A stretch of 64,000 bases of DNA from Lutjanus erythropterus (GCA_020091685.1 CM034599.1:25171922-25235921); one strand, 5' to 3'; positions 36,811 to 50,651 are shown, numbered from the stretch's first letter. Notes: a model not told the origin generated them from the letters alone. Translations and numbers: made by a program.

Positions 36811-38140
36811 CTGCTTCTTTTCTCAACGTGATTGAAAGACATATAACCTGTTGGACATAATATTTTGATATTTTAGCATGGGATTGTTAAAAATGAGTAA
36901 TATATCAAGCTTGTTTGTCCTCTGTAAATCAAACCAAACAGAAGTTACATGAAAATAATTGACAAACATGTTCAATATGTTCCTGCTCACAAAAAATGCA
37001 TATGTTGTTTACAGTATGGAAGAACAGTGTGCGTCTTCTTCTTCTTTATTTTGAAAATCTGTTAATATGAAAATGATGATGATGATGCATTACATATTTA
37101 ATGCACACCAAATACATATATCTATCATATGTTATTATATATCATACTATGTTTCACATTTATTTTCCATTATGTATTATTCTATACTTTATTTTATAAT
37201 TTTCCATTTCATGCCATATTGCTGTACTATACCATATTATATTATACTATATTTCTACATTTCAACTACATTAAATTTAATATTTAATTTCTATAAATTT
37301 TATGTTTTTACTTTCTGTTTGGACATTACATTTATATATTTATACAGTCAAGCCATAAGTGTAATTACTTGATCATATTATATATTATACTGGTTTATGC
37401 TGCTCTTTTAGTCTCTATTTTTGTTCCTATCATTTTTAATTTATATATTTTTAATGTTATGTTTTTTACTTTTCTCTACTTATCTGTACTTATTTCTGTC
37501 AAACACAAGAATTTCCTCTCAGGGGATTGGTAAAGGCTTATCCTGAGTGATATTAACGGATCTAAATTTTAATACTACATATTAAATTATTCTAAAATGT
37601 ATTAGGATTTAATCTATTTTATTAATAATATGATTATTTATTTTATAATTACTTATGTATTTGATATGTAGTATCTCCTTTTCTAATCTACAGAATACAG
37701 AGTATATTGTAGATATATACACCATTGAACATCCAGTTAAAATACAGTTAAAATACACCTCTTTTACCTAATTATGTAAAATTTCTGACCACTTAACCAT
37801 ATCTTATTCTAGTTCAATCTCCCTTGAGGAAAAGTTGTATCATGTATGATATTTCTGATACTCTTTCTTTGTTAATTACATTTATAACACTTGAGAAAAT
37901 TGACTTTCCAACCATTTAAGATAAAGTAGCTACACATTCCAGCTGCTTTTAGCTCAGACAAGCACCGTTTTCCTACTCAACCTTGAGCTGTCTGTTTGTG
38001 ATTGTGCAAAACACCTGTATTCATTACATTCAAATGCAAGTTAAACTAGATTTATTGAATTTATTATAAATCTCTTCAATAATGAAAAAGAAAACTCTTT
38101 GGAAAGTGTAGTGGACGATGTGAAATATTAACTCCAGAAA
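36811..38140. other. AT-rich intergenic region between kif27 and qng1
   Basis: It is very AT-rich (37050-37900 especially, with ATATTATA-type runs). I found no exon, RNA gene or clear repeat family. The end near 38140-38190 holds minus-strand AATAAA motifs (38187-38182, 38151-38146) that could end qng1 transcripts. Confidence 0.5.
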
Positions 38141-38159
38141 TGAATTTTATTATTGAAAT

Positions 38160-38549
38160 GTTCCACTGAAAAGTAACATCTTTTATTTTCAGTTTGATCA
38201 GTCATTTTGCAAATACAAATCACTGCAGGCGTCCATCGTTGTGTGCTCACATACAGTCTATAATCACTTGCCTTCTGTTACAGCAACAAGTTTGTTAGAA
38301 AATGTTCCTCATGAACAGAAAACATTTTAATTGACTGAGAATGGCCAACGAATGGCTGCTTCCCACACAGACCAATAAGCTACATTATATCTTGACACCT
38401 GTTTCCATTACAGCGAGTCAGAAGCCAATTGGTACATATATCTGGCAGGGAAACATGCTTGGCTTTATCCCAGAGAAAAAACAGAGAGAGAGCCAAGGCT
38501 GCAGACTGAGACGCGCAGCCTACTGTATGTAAAGCTGCCAGCCGGCCCA
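38160..38549 (-). other. qng1: Probable qng1 3' UTR
   Basis: Sequence between the qng1 stop and the minus-strand AATAAA at 38187-38182. The end is inferred from the signal. Confidence 0.4.
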
Positions 38550-41500
38550 TCAGTAGTAAACACAGCGTGTGTGGTGTATGGGAATGTGGGCCATCTCTTT
38601 GTGGTGCTGCTTGGCGTAAGGCCACAGGTAGAAGTCGATGATTGCGGAGTTGATGTTGCAGGTCTGTTGGTCTCTCTCCTGCACCAGCTTGCAGAGACGC
38701 TCTTTGATCAGCTCCACAGACCAAATCGAACATCCTCGGATCTCAACCTCTCTCCTGTCCCCCGAGTTCAGCAACTCGCCTGAGAGACATGGGAGACAAA
38801 CACATATCATACAGACTGATTATAGCTTACTTTACAACCAGTGAAACACATGCACACTGCCTCCTGTCTCACCGTCCTTCAGCGCCTGCATCAGTGCATC
38901 AGAGTATCGCAGCGCTCCTAAGTAGACGAGAGCCTGAGGGACCCTGTAGTCTGCAAACATGGTGAGCCAGTCCATGTTGATGATGTCGCCCTCTCCTCTG
39001 GCCTCCATGACGCCCCAGAAATCTGCCACCAGGATCTGAGCTCGCTTGTAGAACGAGATTCTCTTCCCCTGAAACAAGCGTTTGTTGATTTGATTGAGTT
39101 CCATTTGGTGAAAACTGTGGCAAAAGTGGGAATACTCAAGCATTTCAAGACGGATGACACAGAAAAAAAAGGGGCAGGACTTGTATTCACTTCTTCCCAC
39201 TTCTTTTTCAACATAAATCGTGTTTCTGCTGAACATTTGCTGCTAAGTTCATTTGTTACTTTTGTTTTTATTTTCCATACTTGTATATTCTATTTAATTT
39301 CCTTTTAACATGTTAAAAAATCTAATCAAACAAGAGGACAGCTCCACACTCTGCTCATACTCACATGTGCTGTTCAGTCACCTGTTTATTTGTTCTCGAG
39401 CCTTCGCTGGTCATTACTAGACAGCTGTTCTTGCACAGATACAATACAGCAACATTGCATGTGCAAAAAAAGTGATTTGCTCCTTCACTGACTGTAGATA
39501 TAAATATTGCCACACTGTCTCTGGCCAGAAGATGGAACTCTTACAACACGATCTACCACACAATTTTCCAAATACATACATTTATCTCACATCATATATG
39601 CTTCCTATAGGCTTCCTTTGTTTTTAATGCAATTTCTATGAATTTAAAGTGGGGCTGCAACTGATAATGATTTTAATCATCAACTAATCTGTTGATTATT
39701 TTCTCGATTCATCTATCAATTGTTTGGTCCGTAAAATGTCAGAAAAATGTTGATCAGCATTTCCCAAAGCCCAAGATGATGCCCTCAAATAGATATTCTG
39801 TTTACTGACATACAGGAGTAAAGAAACCAGAAGATACACACATTTGAGAAGCTAAAATCAGAGAATTGAACATTTCTTTATTAAAAAATTGACAAAGACT
39901 AAAACTAAAGACATTTCCTGTATATTCTTATTTTAGTTTCGTAAGAGCACAATATTGATTCAGTTGGTTTTCTTATTTTTCTTAAGTCTAATTGTCATTT
40001 TTATTTCAGTTAACTAAAATGTTTTTTCACATCTAGTTTCAGTTTTTAGTTAGTTTGGAGTTAACTTGAATTCTGGAGAAAAAACGAAGCAAACGATGGC
40101 TCCGACTTTCAAATTAAAAAAGTAAAATGTGTCAAGGCTTTGTTTTCCCAAAGGTTGTTGAAGTTACAGTTGATATGTTCTGTAAATGTACACCTAACCA
40201 ACCAGAAATTATGGTGAGTTTAAGTCATAATTTGCCTGTGACACAGGGGGCACAGCAAAACATAAGCAGATTTTGTTTCCAAAGTCAAATTCAGTATTCA
40301 AGCATTTTCAAGGTGCATTCTGAGGCTTTTCCAGCACCTTACAACTGTGATAAATTACATATTTATAACATATAATGCTCAAAATGACTATTTCACTTCA
40401 TCATATTATATCAGATGTCATGGTGCTATAAACAACTAAATTAATAATTATTAGGTTTGGGGCTCACCACATAACAAACAAACACAACAAATTACAGGAA
40501 AACACAACACAGTTTCAAAATGTAACACCTGTCTGTAAGAAGACTTGACATCCTACTGGCTGAGTCAATATCCAATTTATTTGATTTCTAAAAGCAAACT
40601 TTTCAGTCAGGTAGTGTTTTATTATGAACCTAATGCAATTACAATTTCAAACACTTTATCTAAAATTCAAGCATTTTTCAAACCTTGAAAACATCACATT
40701 AAAATTAAAATGTTTTCAGGGACTTCCAGCACCCGTACCAACCCTGAATAAACCTTGAGCTTGGCAAAAGGTAAAAATACAGAATTTCAAGGATGCTTTG
40801 TAGGAAAAAAATCCCTGACAAACATGGCCTTTTATCCATAAATTTCAAAAGACAAAACATTCCACAGTTTTATACTTGACACTCTTTAACTCTAACCTCG
40901 TATGTAGCTTCGTCCCTGTAAGAGGGGATCTTCTCCACGATGAGTTCCACCATCTTCCGGGCGTCGTTCCCGGCTTGGCTGATGAAACTCCGGAAGCTTC
41001 CGCCGTGTTCCAGCAGCACGTGTCCGCCTTCAGTCAGCACCTTGTTAGAAAGACTCAGTATGTGACGCGTGTAAATTTAACTTTTATGATGAGTAGGCGG
41101 CTGAGAGTTGCACACTTTCAATTTCCACTCATCACAAAAGGAATACAGTTCAGCTAATAATGTAACTCTGATAGATATAATAATTATATGAGCTTTAAAA
41201 TTAGTTTTCCTGGGTGGTGGTAGACAAAAACACACATGTCCACAGCTGCCATGCATAAATATGACAGGACGCTGAACAATATAATCTCAAGACACTTCAT
41301 GTACTACGTAGGAAGGTAATAGCACGCCGGTTTTGTACCTTCTTTGTTCAGAGTCTATTGATTACAGACATGAGATGATACATCCTGTGTGTCTCACCAC
41401 ATCTGTTTGTCTTTAAACTGAAAAGCACTGCTTGCGCTTTGTGTTACATAAGTGCTGTGAAGGCTGTCAACGGGTTCACGCAGAAGTCAGCTTTTCATTC

Positions 41501-44500
41501 ACATGTGTCAATCAGTACACTTCCCTAAGGTTTTAAACAGTAAGTTCAAACATAAGGAACAAATGTTTCAATTGTGATACAGAATGTAAAATTGGGACCT
41601 GGTGGCGCTCGTGAAGCATGGGCATGGGTGTTTCATTGTCTGATCGAAGGACGCGTGCCAACTCCTCCACGCTCATCTGAGAGAAGTACTTTGGATCAGT
41701 GATGGGTATACCTGTGGACAGTGGTGGAAGAAGTATTCAGGTCCTTCACATAAAGCTAATAAAAAGAACTTTCATATTTTGTTGATTTTAGAGGCCCCTG
41801 TGGACAAAAGCAGTAGTGTTTCCACAAAATATCACATCAAAAATATATTTATCCAAACAAAAAATCCTGCTTCTTTTTAACTGGCTAACACTATTTGCCT
41901 GGGAACATGTTAACCTGGGCTTTTGCAGTCTGTATGCTGTAAATTCATCTGATTTCAAGGCCAATCTTTTCACTTATGGTCTCGTTTGCATACATAGGTT
42001 ATACATGGCCCTTTTCCACCAAATCAGTTGTGGTTCTCGAACCTGTTCCATTCAAGATTCATGGAACCTGGGTGTTGTGAACCAGCCACATGAACCAACC
42101 ACAGTTTTGAGTGGAACAAGTGTAAACAAGGACGTCATGGACAGAGAAGCATTGCAGAACACGCAATAACCTGTAGAATATGACATGCGCATTTTGGGTT
42201 CTTTTCTTTCATTTAAACTTTTTGGGTTCTGAACCAATTTCTCTTTTTTGGTGGAAATGCTCAAAACAGATCAAAATTAGATGCTTGAACTGGAATGTGG
42301 CTGGTTCCATGTTGGTGCGAAAGGCCTACTTAAAGCATTATCAGAGCATCAATATTAAATGAGGCCATTTCATTATCAGTTAAAAACTCCTTGTATTATA
42401 AATAAACGTAGATATACCACATTTTAAACATACTTCCTTAAAGGTAAAAGTCCTGAATTCAGATTTGTCCCTACAGGATCAGTGTGTAAGATTTAGTGTC
42501 ATCTAGCTGTGAGCTTCGAGATCGCACCTCATCTCATCCTCCCCTTCCAAGCATGTAGGACAAACTATGGTGGCTGCGAAACTTCTGAAAAATGAGCCAG
42601 TGTTTAGTTTGTCTGTTCTGAGCTACTGTAGAAACATGGTGGTACAACATTCATTCTAAAGTAACGAAAACACAACTCTTATTTTCAGGTGATTATACAC
42701 TAATGAAAACAAATTAATAATTATTATATTACATGCACAAGTAATATGAGCAAAATTTTCTTGTACAAGATACTTTATGTACTAAAGAGATTGTAGTACT
42801 GCTTCACATCATATTAAGGATATCATGCTTTGTCAATATAAATCCTTGATCAGCAAAGTGATCGACAGATGCCAGAAAAAAATGTAGTGGTGCAGAAGCA
42901 TAACATAGAATAAAATGGAAATATTCAAGTACTGCAAATTTGTATTTTAATGTACTTAGTTACACCCCACCACTGCCTGCGGAGTGAGAACAACTAAAGG
43001 GGAAAAAAATATATATATGTAAATATTTTTTAAATTTTGCATTACAAGATGAAAAGTGAAAAATAAAGTCAAAATGTCAACTGAACTTTCAGTATTAGTA
43101 CCAGGCATGAGAAAAAGTAAAGCAGGAAGATTTTTTTTTCTTGCATTCTGAGAATAATGTTGAAGTGTTGAAATTGTATATATGGAGTATATTCTGAAAA
43201 AGATATTTGAACTTAAAAAAAAATCATCCTCTGCTTTTGTGTGCCAGTAGAAAGTAGAAGCACAGATGAAAATAAAAATAGATAAAATGATACAACTTCA
43301 CCACTCAATTAAAAGAGAAAAAAAGTACAGTTTTGAAATATAATCAAAGTATAAAAGTCAAAAGAAGCCCTCTGAAGGACATGTCCTCCAGTGGTTTCTG
43401 TGCAAGGTAACTGAGCCTCACCTTCTCCATGGTCAAGTCTTCCTCTCATCTGTTTTGTCTTGTTACAGCTGTCATGTGTGATCTGTACTAATAGATACAC
43501 CAAGAAATTGTCTTTTGAAAGTATTATTGTCCCATCTATTTGGGGTGAAATCAGTGTTTATATTGGGAGGGTGGTGCACAATGATGTAAAAAAAAAAAAA
43601 GAATCAATAATTCCCCTGAAATGAATTAAAGTTAAAGTAAAAAGCCTGTTTTGAGAATGTTAGAGGAGTAAAAAGGGCAGATATTTGTGTTAAAATGTGT
43701 GAAGGAGAAAAATAAATACTCAAGTAAAGTACAGATACATGAAAACTCTACTACCTCTGCCTGGCATTAAAACTGAAAGTTTAACTTTATTTTTAAAATT
43801 CGAAATTCAAAAAAATCTTCCTCTGCTCATTTTTTCTCTTATGCCTGACCCTCATAATCTTCTGTAGGTGAAGAGAAGCAGCTAGAAGGATTTCTCTTCA
43901 GACAGACCAACCGCAGAGGAAAAGAAAGTGGGCACTCAAGGCTACTAAATTATGAAGTTAAATTATTAAGTTATACTGTGACATAATGTCAGGAATATAA
44001 CTCCACAGTGGCCATGTCTCTCAAGAAGCTGAAAAGACATTTTTATTTTTAGAGATTTTTCTTTCTTTTCTGATCTCACGCTGTCAACCCTTGAGTTTCA
44101 CACTCTGGAGTGAAGCTACCTGCGCTTTTCCGAGAGAATCGCTTGTAATTATAAAGGCCACAGGGACCACACATTGAGAGCACTATTCCATATGAGACAT
44201 AATTGATTCATATCCGGAGTCATTCACGCTAATTATGCGTGATTCACAGGCGCATGCAGAGCTACAAGCAATTTCCCAGCAGTCCAAGTTCAAGTAAAGG
44301 GCACATACACAATAATTGGTAATAGTAGGGCACAACAAAAGCACACACAAAAGAGGAACAAGAAGAGACATCAAAGAGGGCCTGAATATACATCTTTTTC
44401 TCCAGAGATGAAGCTGCTAACATAAAGGATAAATCCATCTATAAAAAATACAAGGACATCATGTAACACAGTTAGAGAGTGGGCTTACATTTTCTCCATA

Positions 44501-46867
44501 ATTCTGACATTTCTATCACCCAGATTGTAATTCTTAAAGTAGAATCTGATTTATTTTACATCTAAGTTTCAGTAGTACGCAAGCTAAGTCAATGTATGGT
44601 TAAACAAAACAATATTATTTATTTTTAATATTACAAAAATTCTAAAGAAAAAGAGGCAGCAACAAACTAAAGTCTGTTGTCTGCACGCATAATTTATTTA
44701 ATGCTCTCACCCTCCTCCATGGCCCTGGTGATGGCAGCACACAGGGTCATGTAGCCTGTGTATGTGGTCCCTTTATATGTCACCTCACACTGTTGAGTCT
44801 CTTTCTCCGGCCAAAAGGAGAAGTTCATGGTGTCAACCACAAACACCCAGTTCAAGGCCTGCAACATTAATAAACATCAAATCATCAAGAAAGCACAAGC
44901 CTGAGAGTTAGATCAAAATGCTTCAATTAAGCAGTGAACAAGCAGGGTAATCCTGTTCTAAAACACAAAGGTTCTTTACTTGAATTCTACATTTTGTGGA
45001 GATACATTTCTCAGTGTTACACTATGACATGTAAACTTAAGGACAGTGATGATGCTCACAGTGGCTGTGAAAACCGCACAAAAACAATCTGTAGATACAA
45101 ATTACTCATTCTGAGGTAACGAAAACACAATGCATCTAACTTCCAGATGATTATACACTAATAAAAACACACTTATGAATATTACATTCCATTGCTGCCA
45201 TATTCTGCCAATAAATCATAGAAATCTTAGAAATATCATCTACTCCTTTACAATTACAGGTCATTATTTTCTACTTAAGAAATAAGTACAGTACTTAAGT
45301 AAAAGTACAGATGTAATACCAGCAAAATGTATTAAGTGAGATCATTCGTTGTCTGTAATCTCTTATCCTTTACGGGTCACAGGGGTGCTGGAGCCTATCC
45401 CAGCTGACACTGGGCGAGTCGCCAGTTCATCGCAGGGCTGACACATAAAGACAGACACTCATTCACACTCACATTCACACCTATGGACAATTTAGAGTCA
45501 CCAATTAACCTATTATGCTGCATGTCTTTGGACTGTGGGAGGACGCCGGAGTACCCGGAGAGAACCCACACGGACACGAGGAGAACATGCAGACTCTGCA
45601 CAGAAAGGCCCTGCCCCAGCCACAAACTCCCCAGCGCCCCAGCTGGCTGGGGGATTCAAACACTGCACCACCGTGCTGAATTAAGTGAGCATCAGTAGTA
45701 AAAGCATTCATAACGCAGAATAGCTCCTTTCAGAGTGTTATATTGCTATAACAAATACATGTAAGTGAATTTATGTTGTTGTTCATCAGGTTGGAGCCCA
45801 TTTTAGACACTGAATATACTACTGGGTAGATTAAAGTAGTGCTGGGCAATAGGACTAATAAATAATATCTCAATAGTTTTAGGCTAGTCTGCGAGATATG
45901 CTATATATCTCAATATACACATTTTCTCTAAAATAACTTCTAAAATACCATCAATAGGGTTAGGCAACATGGAAGAAATCAAATATCAGATTATTTTTGA
46001 CCAAATACCTCGATATCTATATTGCAATGATACTGATGGGATGACTATTGTTGCAATAACATTTTTGATAAATGACCATTCATAATGTGGACATAATGAC
46101 AGCAAATAATAGAACAGCTAGAACAATGTGGTAAATTCAGAAAATCACATCACTTATCCATATTATAATATAATGATATTCAAAATCTAATATATCTATT
46201 CTCATATCACAATATTGATATAACATGGGTATGCTGCCCAGCCCGAGATTACTGCATCATATAGTATACAAGTGTATCACATGTGTTCTGTAAAGCAAAG
46301 TGACCAGTACCTACAGCTGTCTGATAAATATGGTGGAGTAAAAAGTACAGTATCTTCAACTGACAGGAACTGGAATAGAAGTATAAAGAAGGATAAAAAT
46401 CTTAAGTATAAGTACCTCAAATTTCTACTACTAAGTGCAGTACATCAATAAATGTACTGGGTGGTAATTCAGTCAATTTACAAGCTGTATTAATAGTGCA
46501 TGACAATTCTGGGCCTTCCAGCAATTCAGTCATATCTTAGTGAAATAAGAGAATCATTACCACCGGTCACCTCATTATGCCATATTACTGTTACTCAATG
46601 ATTCACTACTTGTGTACATTTATATATATTTTAAAAAAATCTATTTGTCATTGTGTCGCCAGCTGTTGACAGACTTGCCTGGTCAGAGGTGGGCTCTGGA
46701 GCCAGTGGATTTGCTTTCTTCCAGCAGCTGGCAGTCAGCAGGTCACTGTGTCGGAGGTTGTAGAGTATCTCAGCCACCTTCTGCACTCCCACCTCCTCCA
46801 CGAACACATCCCGACTCTGCTCTGCTATGAAGCGCCCAGATTCACGGGGAGGCAGAGGTGACCCCAT
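38550..46867 (-). CDS. qng1: QNG1, queuosine 5'-phosphate N-glycosylase (C9orf64 homologue, 339 aa)
   Basis: Coding exons: 46867-46679, 44858-44711, 41711-41599, 41040-40897, 39068-38873, 38779-38550 (TGA 38552-38550). Phases close at 339 aa; human is 341. Key conserved blocks are [82 protein letters not shown] and the C-terminal HHTRCVYY. The family (formerly DUF2419) releases the base queuine from queuosine 5'-monophosphate, letting animals salvage this diet- and microbe-derived nucleobase for tRNA. Intron 1 starts with GC, not GT (CAG/GCAAGT). A 17-nt 5' UTR piece precedes the ATG after an acceptor at 46885, so a non-coding first exon lies upstream. Confidence 0.95.
39652..39885 (+). repeat. 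Dispersed 'GGGCTGCAAC' repeat, copy 3
   Basis: Starts GGGGCTGCAACTGATAATGA and contains AAATGTTGATCAGCATTTCC, as in the other copies. It lies in qng1 intron 4. Confidence 0.65.
42008..42260. repeat. MITE-like element with TTCCACCAAA inverted ends
   Basis: The left end CCCTTTTCCACCAAATCAG is mirrored by the right end CTTTTTTGGTGGAAATGCTC. The interior repeats GAACC/GGTTC blocks. Length about 250 bases, with no coding capacity. It lies in qng1 intron 2. Confidence 0.7.
42463..42740 (+). repeat. Dispersed 'CAGTGTGTAAGATTTAGTG' repeat
   Basis: It starts GATCAGTGTGTAAGATTTAG and ends near GATTATACACTAATGAAAAC. The same right end recurs at about 45090-45170 (GATTATACACTAATAAAAAC), so at least two copies lie in qng1 introns. 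The start matches a repeat I know from fish genomes. Confidence 0.6.
45350..45692 (-). repeat. tRNA-derived SINE-like repeat, second copy
   Basis: Reverse-complement copy of the family at 1690-1990. It includes GTCTTTGGACTGTGGGAGGA, GGAGAACATGCAGACTCTGC and a B-box region GATTCAAAC near 45653. It lies in qng1 intron 1. Confidence 0.8.
45841..46242. repeat. Element with GCTGGGCA terminal inverted repeats
   Basis: The left end GCTGGGCAATAGG at 45841 faces the right end ATGCTGCCCAGC at 46231. The interior is AT-rich with ATATC/GATAT motifs and no coding frame. A related piece starts at 57785 (GCTGGGCAATATATCGAT) in hnrnpk. It is probably a non-autonomous DNA transposon. Confidence 0.65.
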
Positions 46868-48099
46868 AATGAGAGGAAAACCACCTGTAGGGAGGCACAT
46901 GAGCTTGATTAACTATGAATAAAATTTGTTTCCTACATGAACACAAAGAGATTCCTGATTGCTTGGGAACACATTTGTATTTGTGAGTTTGCATATACAT
47001 CGTGTCGAGGTCTATGTTCTAATTAGACACATTACAGACCTCTGGAGCAGCTTCTAAGCACATGCATGCACATGCAATAAGTTACTATAATTCACCTGGA
47101 TTACATTTAATAAATCTAACATTGTCAAGGATTACTTCATTACATTTTTTATAACAAATATGATAAATATGGTGAATATTTTAATAATTAATCTTGTATA
47201 TTAAATATGATGCACAAGCAAAATAACTTACTCCTCTCAGACTACCGGTCGCCAATTTTGTGAAGTTTTCTTTCTTTCTTTTCTTTTTTATCTATTGAAA
47301 ATGGAGGATGGACATTCGAGCAAGTGCTCCTCTTACTGTTTTTGTAAAGGTAATTTGACCAACTATAAAAGCAGGATATGAAAAATGCATTTTAATTGCA
47401 CTGAAAATGTTTTGAGATGTTTAAATAGAAAAAAAAACATTTTGGAAGTCTCATTTTTGGGGCTACAGAGTATCATATTTTTTTGTATTTGATTTTCAAA
47501 TAATCCAAAAGTACTTTTTGTAATCTAGTGGATTACACTACTAATTACAAAAAGTGTCATGTAACTATTCAGTGACTGAATACATTTCAAAATAATCGGT
47601 GGGTGATGGGGGAGATGTGAATGCCCGTACCCTTTTCATTCTGGAACAGCAATATCCTCCATACGTCTCTGGGGCAGTGCCATTTTAAAAATGATCTCTC
47701 TATCAGGTTTAATCACAATGACAAGACATAATCAAGATGGGAGGGACATAATGAAGCACATTCACCCCCCAACTTACCTCACTTTCATCTCATGCGGGTA
47801 TTGTATAGGAGTACAAATACAAAAAACCCTGCACACAGAACAGGAACATCTCTGACCCCATTATTAAAACCAAAAGAACAAAATTATATCCGTCTCTGTC
47901 TGCCTCTAAAAGCTTCTTTTCCATCCATTTGAGGTGTCCCACTGGCTGTGTGTTAATGATGTGTTTCCTATCAGACTGATAATAGGACACTGTGACACAA
48001 AAACTACTGAATGAGATTCATCCTCACTGCCTTTTCTTTTCATTGCTGAGTCACGTGATTTAATGTCCACTCTGAGATGTTTAAAAAAATGTTTTGTTC

Positions 48100-48122
48100 A
48101 AAAAAAAAAAAAAAAAAAAAAA
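48100..48122 (+). repeat. A23 homopolymer
   Basis: Uninterrupted run of 23 adenines upstream of qng1. Confidence 0.9.
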
Positions 48123-48212
48123 GTATTGCCCAGGTGAATAACTTCATTACGTTTCATTGAAAACCGCAACGAGGCAAGAGTCAAGTTTGCCAGGCAACCA
48201 CAGATTTGGAAC

Positions 48213-48720
48213 TCTCGCGAGATTTGTACGAGTTGTTGCTTTATTATACATCTTGCACACCTAATTATATTTTCTGATGTGGCAAATATATGGTTAAGAT
48301 CTCGGTTGGTTTAGGGACATGTAACACTTAGCTGGGGCTAGGAAAACATAATGGTTTAGGTTAAAATGTACACTCTCGCGAGATCTTTCGCGGGTCTGGA
48401 GTTCCCTTCTAGACACCATCCGAGCAAAGTGCAAGCAAGTATTCACGTTATCCACTGACTTTGTCACCACTAATACGGACACTACTGAGCTTTTACACCG
48501 AGTTACCAACGACGCAAACATAAATACGGTCAAAAACATTTAGCTACATATTGCTGTTGTATTTTACTTAACTTACAAATGAATGCAGGAGCTGTGCTCT
48601 GCAAGCTCGTGTTGCTTCGTGTTCCCACTACCTGGTTTCCAGCGGTCGACCAATCAGAACCTCCTATGTGGACTCGTCGCAGGCTGATAAACCAATCACA
48701 AGAGGCCAGGAGCGGGAAGC
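48213..48720 (-). promoter_or_regulatory. qng1: Probable qng1 promoter with two TCTCGCGAGA boxes
   Basis: The palindrome TCTCGCGAGA occurs perfectly at 48213-48222 and 48374-48383, in otherwise CpG-poor DNA. In vertebrates this element is a core-promoter motif, bound by BANP among others. A donor-like ATTT/GTAAGT at 48577/48576 on the minus strand could end a non-coding first exon. The boxes could serve qng1 or an unseen divergent transcript; qng1 is the only nearby gene without a located 5' end. Confidence 0.55.
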
Positions 48721-48759
48721 GGAAGACAATACCTATTCCTTTATGAACATACAAAAATG

Positions 48760-49770
48760 ATTAACCCATCCTCTTTGACAGTTTGTATTTTCAATTGCTT
48801 AATAACAATAATAATAATTAAAAAAAAAAAAAGATCCCTGTGTGGAAATTACCGCTACAATGATTCCTGGATTGATTATTTCTCAACAATTAAATGAAAC
48901 ACCAAGTATTTTGGTAATCAATTAATAGTTGTGAGTATATTAATTTCTTTGTTTCTCTATAACAAGAAATTTAATATCTTAAGGTTGTGGACAAAACAAA
49001 ACTGTTGAGGATGTCACTTTGGGCTATGGGAAACACTGATCAACAGTTTTCACCATTTTCTAACAGTTTGCAGACAAAACAATCAATCAATTGGTCATAC
49101 TAATGATATGCAAACATTTTTTTGATTCCAGCTTCATTAACGTGACGATCTGCTGCTTTTCTGTTTTATATTATCAAAAATGTTTATTTTGGGGTTTTGG
49201 ACAAAACATTTTGCCAGAGAAGAGTATTAGAACCAGGTATAAGCAGAAAAAAACAAGTATTTTTTTTCCTTATTTTGCATTTTGAGAATACTGTCAAAAT
49301 GTTGATAAAGTCTAATAGGAGGCAGTTTCTTATATTTCGCTTTTGAAAATAAAGTCAAAATGTTGAGAATAAATTAGAAAATCAACTTAATTCTCAAAAT
49401 TTCAACTTTATTGTTGAAATGCAGAATTTAAAAAAATCTTGCTCCAAATATTTCCGATATGCCTGGCCCTAATACTCTTCTGTCATTTGCAGATGTCAGC
49501 TTGGGCACTGGGTTTTTGTGATTTAAGTTTTATCATTATTTTCTGATATTCTAGACAATACTATAAATCACTTGGTCCTGAGAACAATCTATAGATGACA
49601 TAACATTTAAGACATTCTCAAGAGGCGTAGCTTTATAGATAAAAAGCATGAACTAGCAGCTAAAACATGCCTTTAACAAAACTTGTAGTCCAGATGCCAT
49701 TAGTGCACAGAAACTGATCCAGCTGCAATGGTTTTGAGAAAAGCAATAATTAAAAATGCAAAGTGGTTCA
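48760..49770. other. Intergenic region between qng1 and hnrnpk
   Basis: It holds one AT-rich dispersed repeat (48850-49088) and otherwise AT-rich sequence. No exon or RNA gene was seen. Confidence 0.5.
48850..49088 (+). repeat. Dispersed 'GGGCTGCAAC' repeat, copy 4
   Basis: Diverged start (CCGCTACAATGATTCCTGGA), then CTTTGGGCTATGGGAAACAC and GATCAACAGTTTTCACCATT blocks shared with the family. Confidence 0.5.
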
Positions 49771-49788
49771 GTAAAAAGTGGCACCATC

Positions 49789-49794
49789 TTTATT
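49789..49794 (-). terminator. hnrnpk: hnrnpk poly(A) signal candidate
   Basis: Minus-strand AATAAA, 858 bases downstream of the hnrnpk stop. The 3' UTR would span about 50651-49770 and includes a CA-rich patch near 50220-50270. Confidence 0.5.
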
Positions 49795-50651
49795 CATTTT
49801 ACAATTTGACAATATGGTAAGTCTACAGCATGGAGAGCAAACAAGTGTAGAGCACAGGAAATTGTAGGGACAAAATAGATACGTTCAATATCATCTGTCA
49901 AACCTCCAATGAAAATGGCAAAACAAATCTCTAGCTACAGGTTTCCATTTGTGAGGAGTTACTCAAATTATTTTAGATTTATTTTAATCACACAACTACC
50001 ATGGATATTCTTACAAATTCGTCAGAATGTCCTGTATTTCGTGTATATGACTCCCAACTTAAACATCCCAAAATCCACTGTGAAGAGTAAAATTTCCCAC
50101 ATCTCTAAAAACAAAACATACATGGTTCAATATGAAAAGAAACAGCTTACATTCTGCATGTTGCTAATGTTAACTGTGGTACAACTGTGTGTGAAGAGAC
50201 CGATATAGACAACAGAAAGCACACCAACCCACACACGCTGACATGCTCACACACGCGTACACACACAGGACAGATTTAAACCAGAGACACAAACATACAC
50301 ATACAAGTCATAAAAAACAAAACCATCAAAAAATAAAGGTTATGTTTATTTCTGTCTGTCTGGAGACTGAAGAATATTTTGATAGATGTGTGTTAGAAAA
50401 AAAGCAAAGTGTATCTGATAAACTAAATGGACTACACTCTTTAAAAATGCAGAACATCTACATTTTCTTTTATGCACAGGAATGTTGGACATTTATTTCA
50501 TTAAAAAATACAAAAATAAAATTCAAAAAAGACACCCACAATCCAGAATAATAGTCTGAAGGGGATATGTTGGACAGGGGCAGAAAGGTTGAGGGTTAGG
50601 GTGGGGCTAGGGTGGGCAATCTGAGTCTGCTTCAATCTGAGTCTCCTGGGT

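Noticed and set aside
50243-50551. Plus-strand 102-aa frame
   Set aside because: It is low-complexity and lies opposite the hnrnpk 3' UTR, with no sign of selection or gene context.
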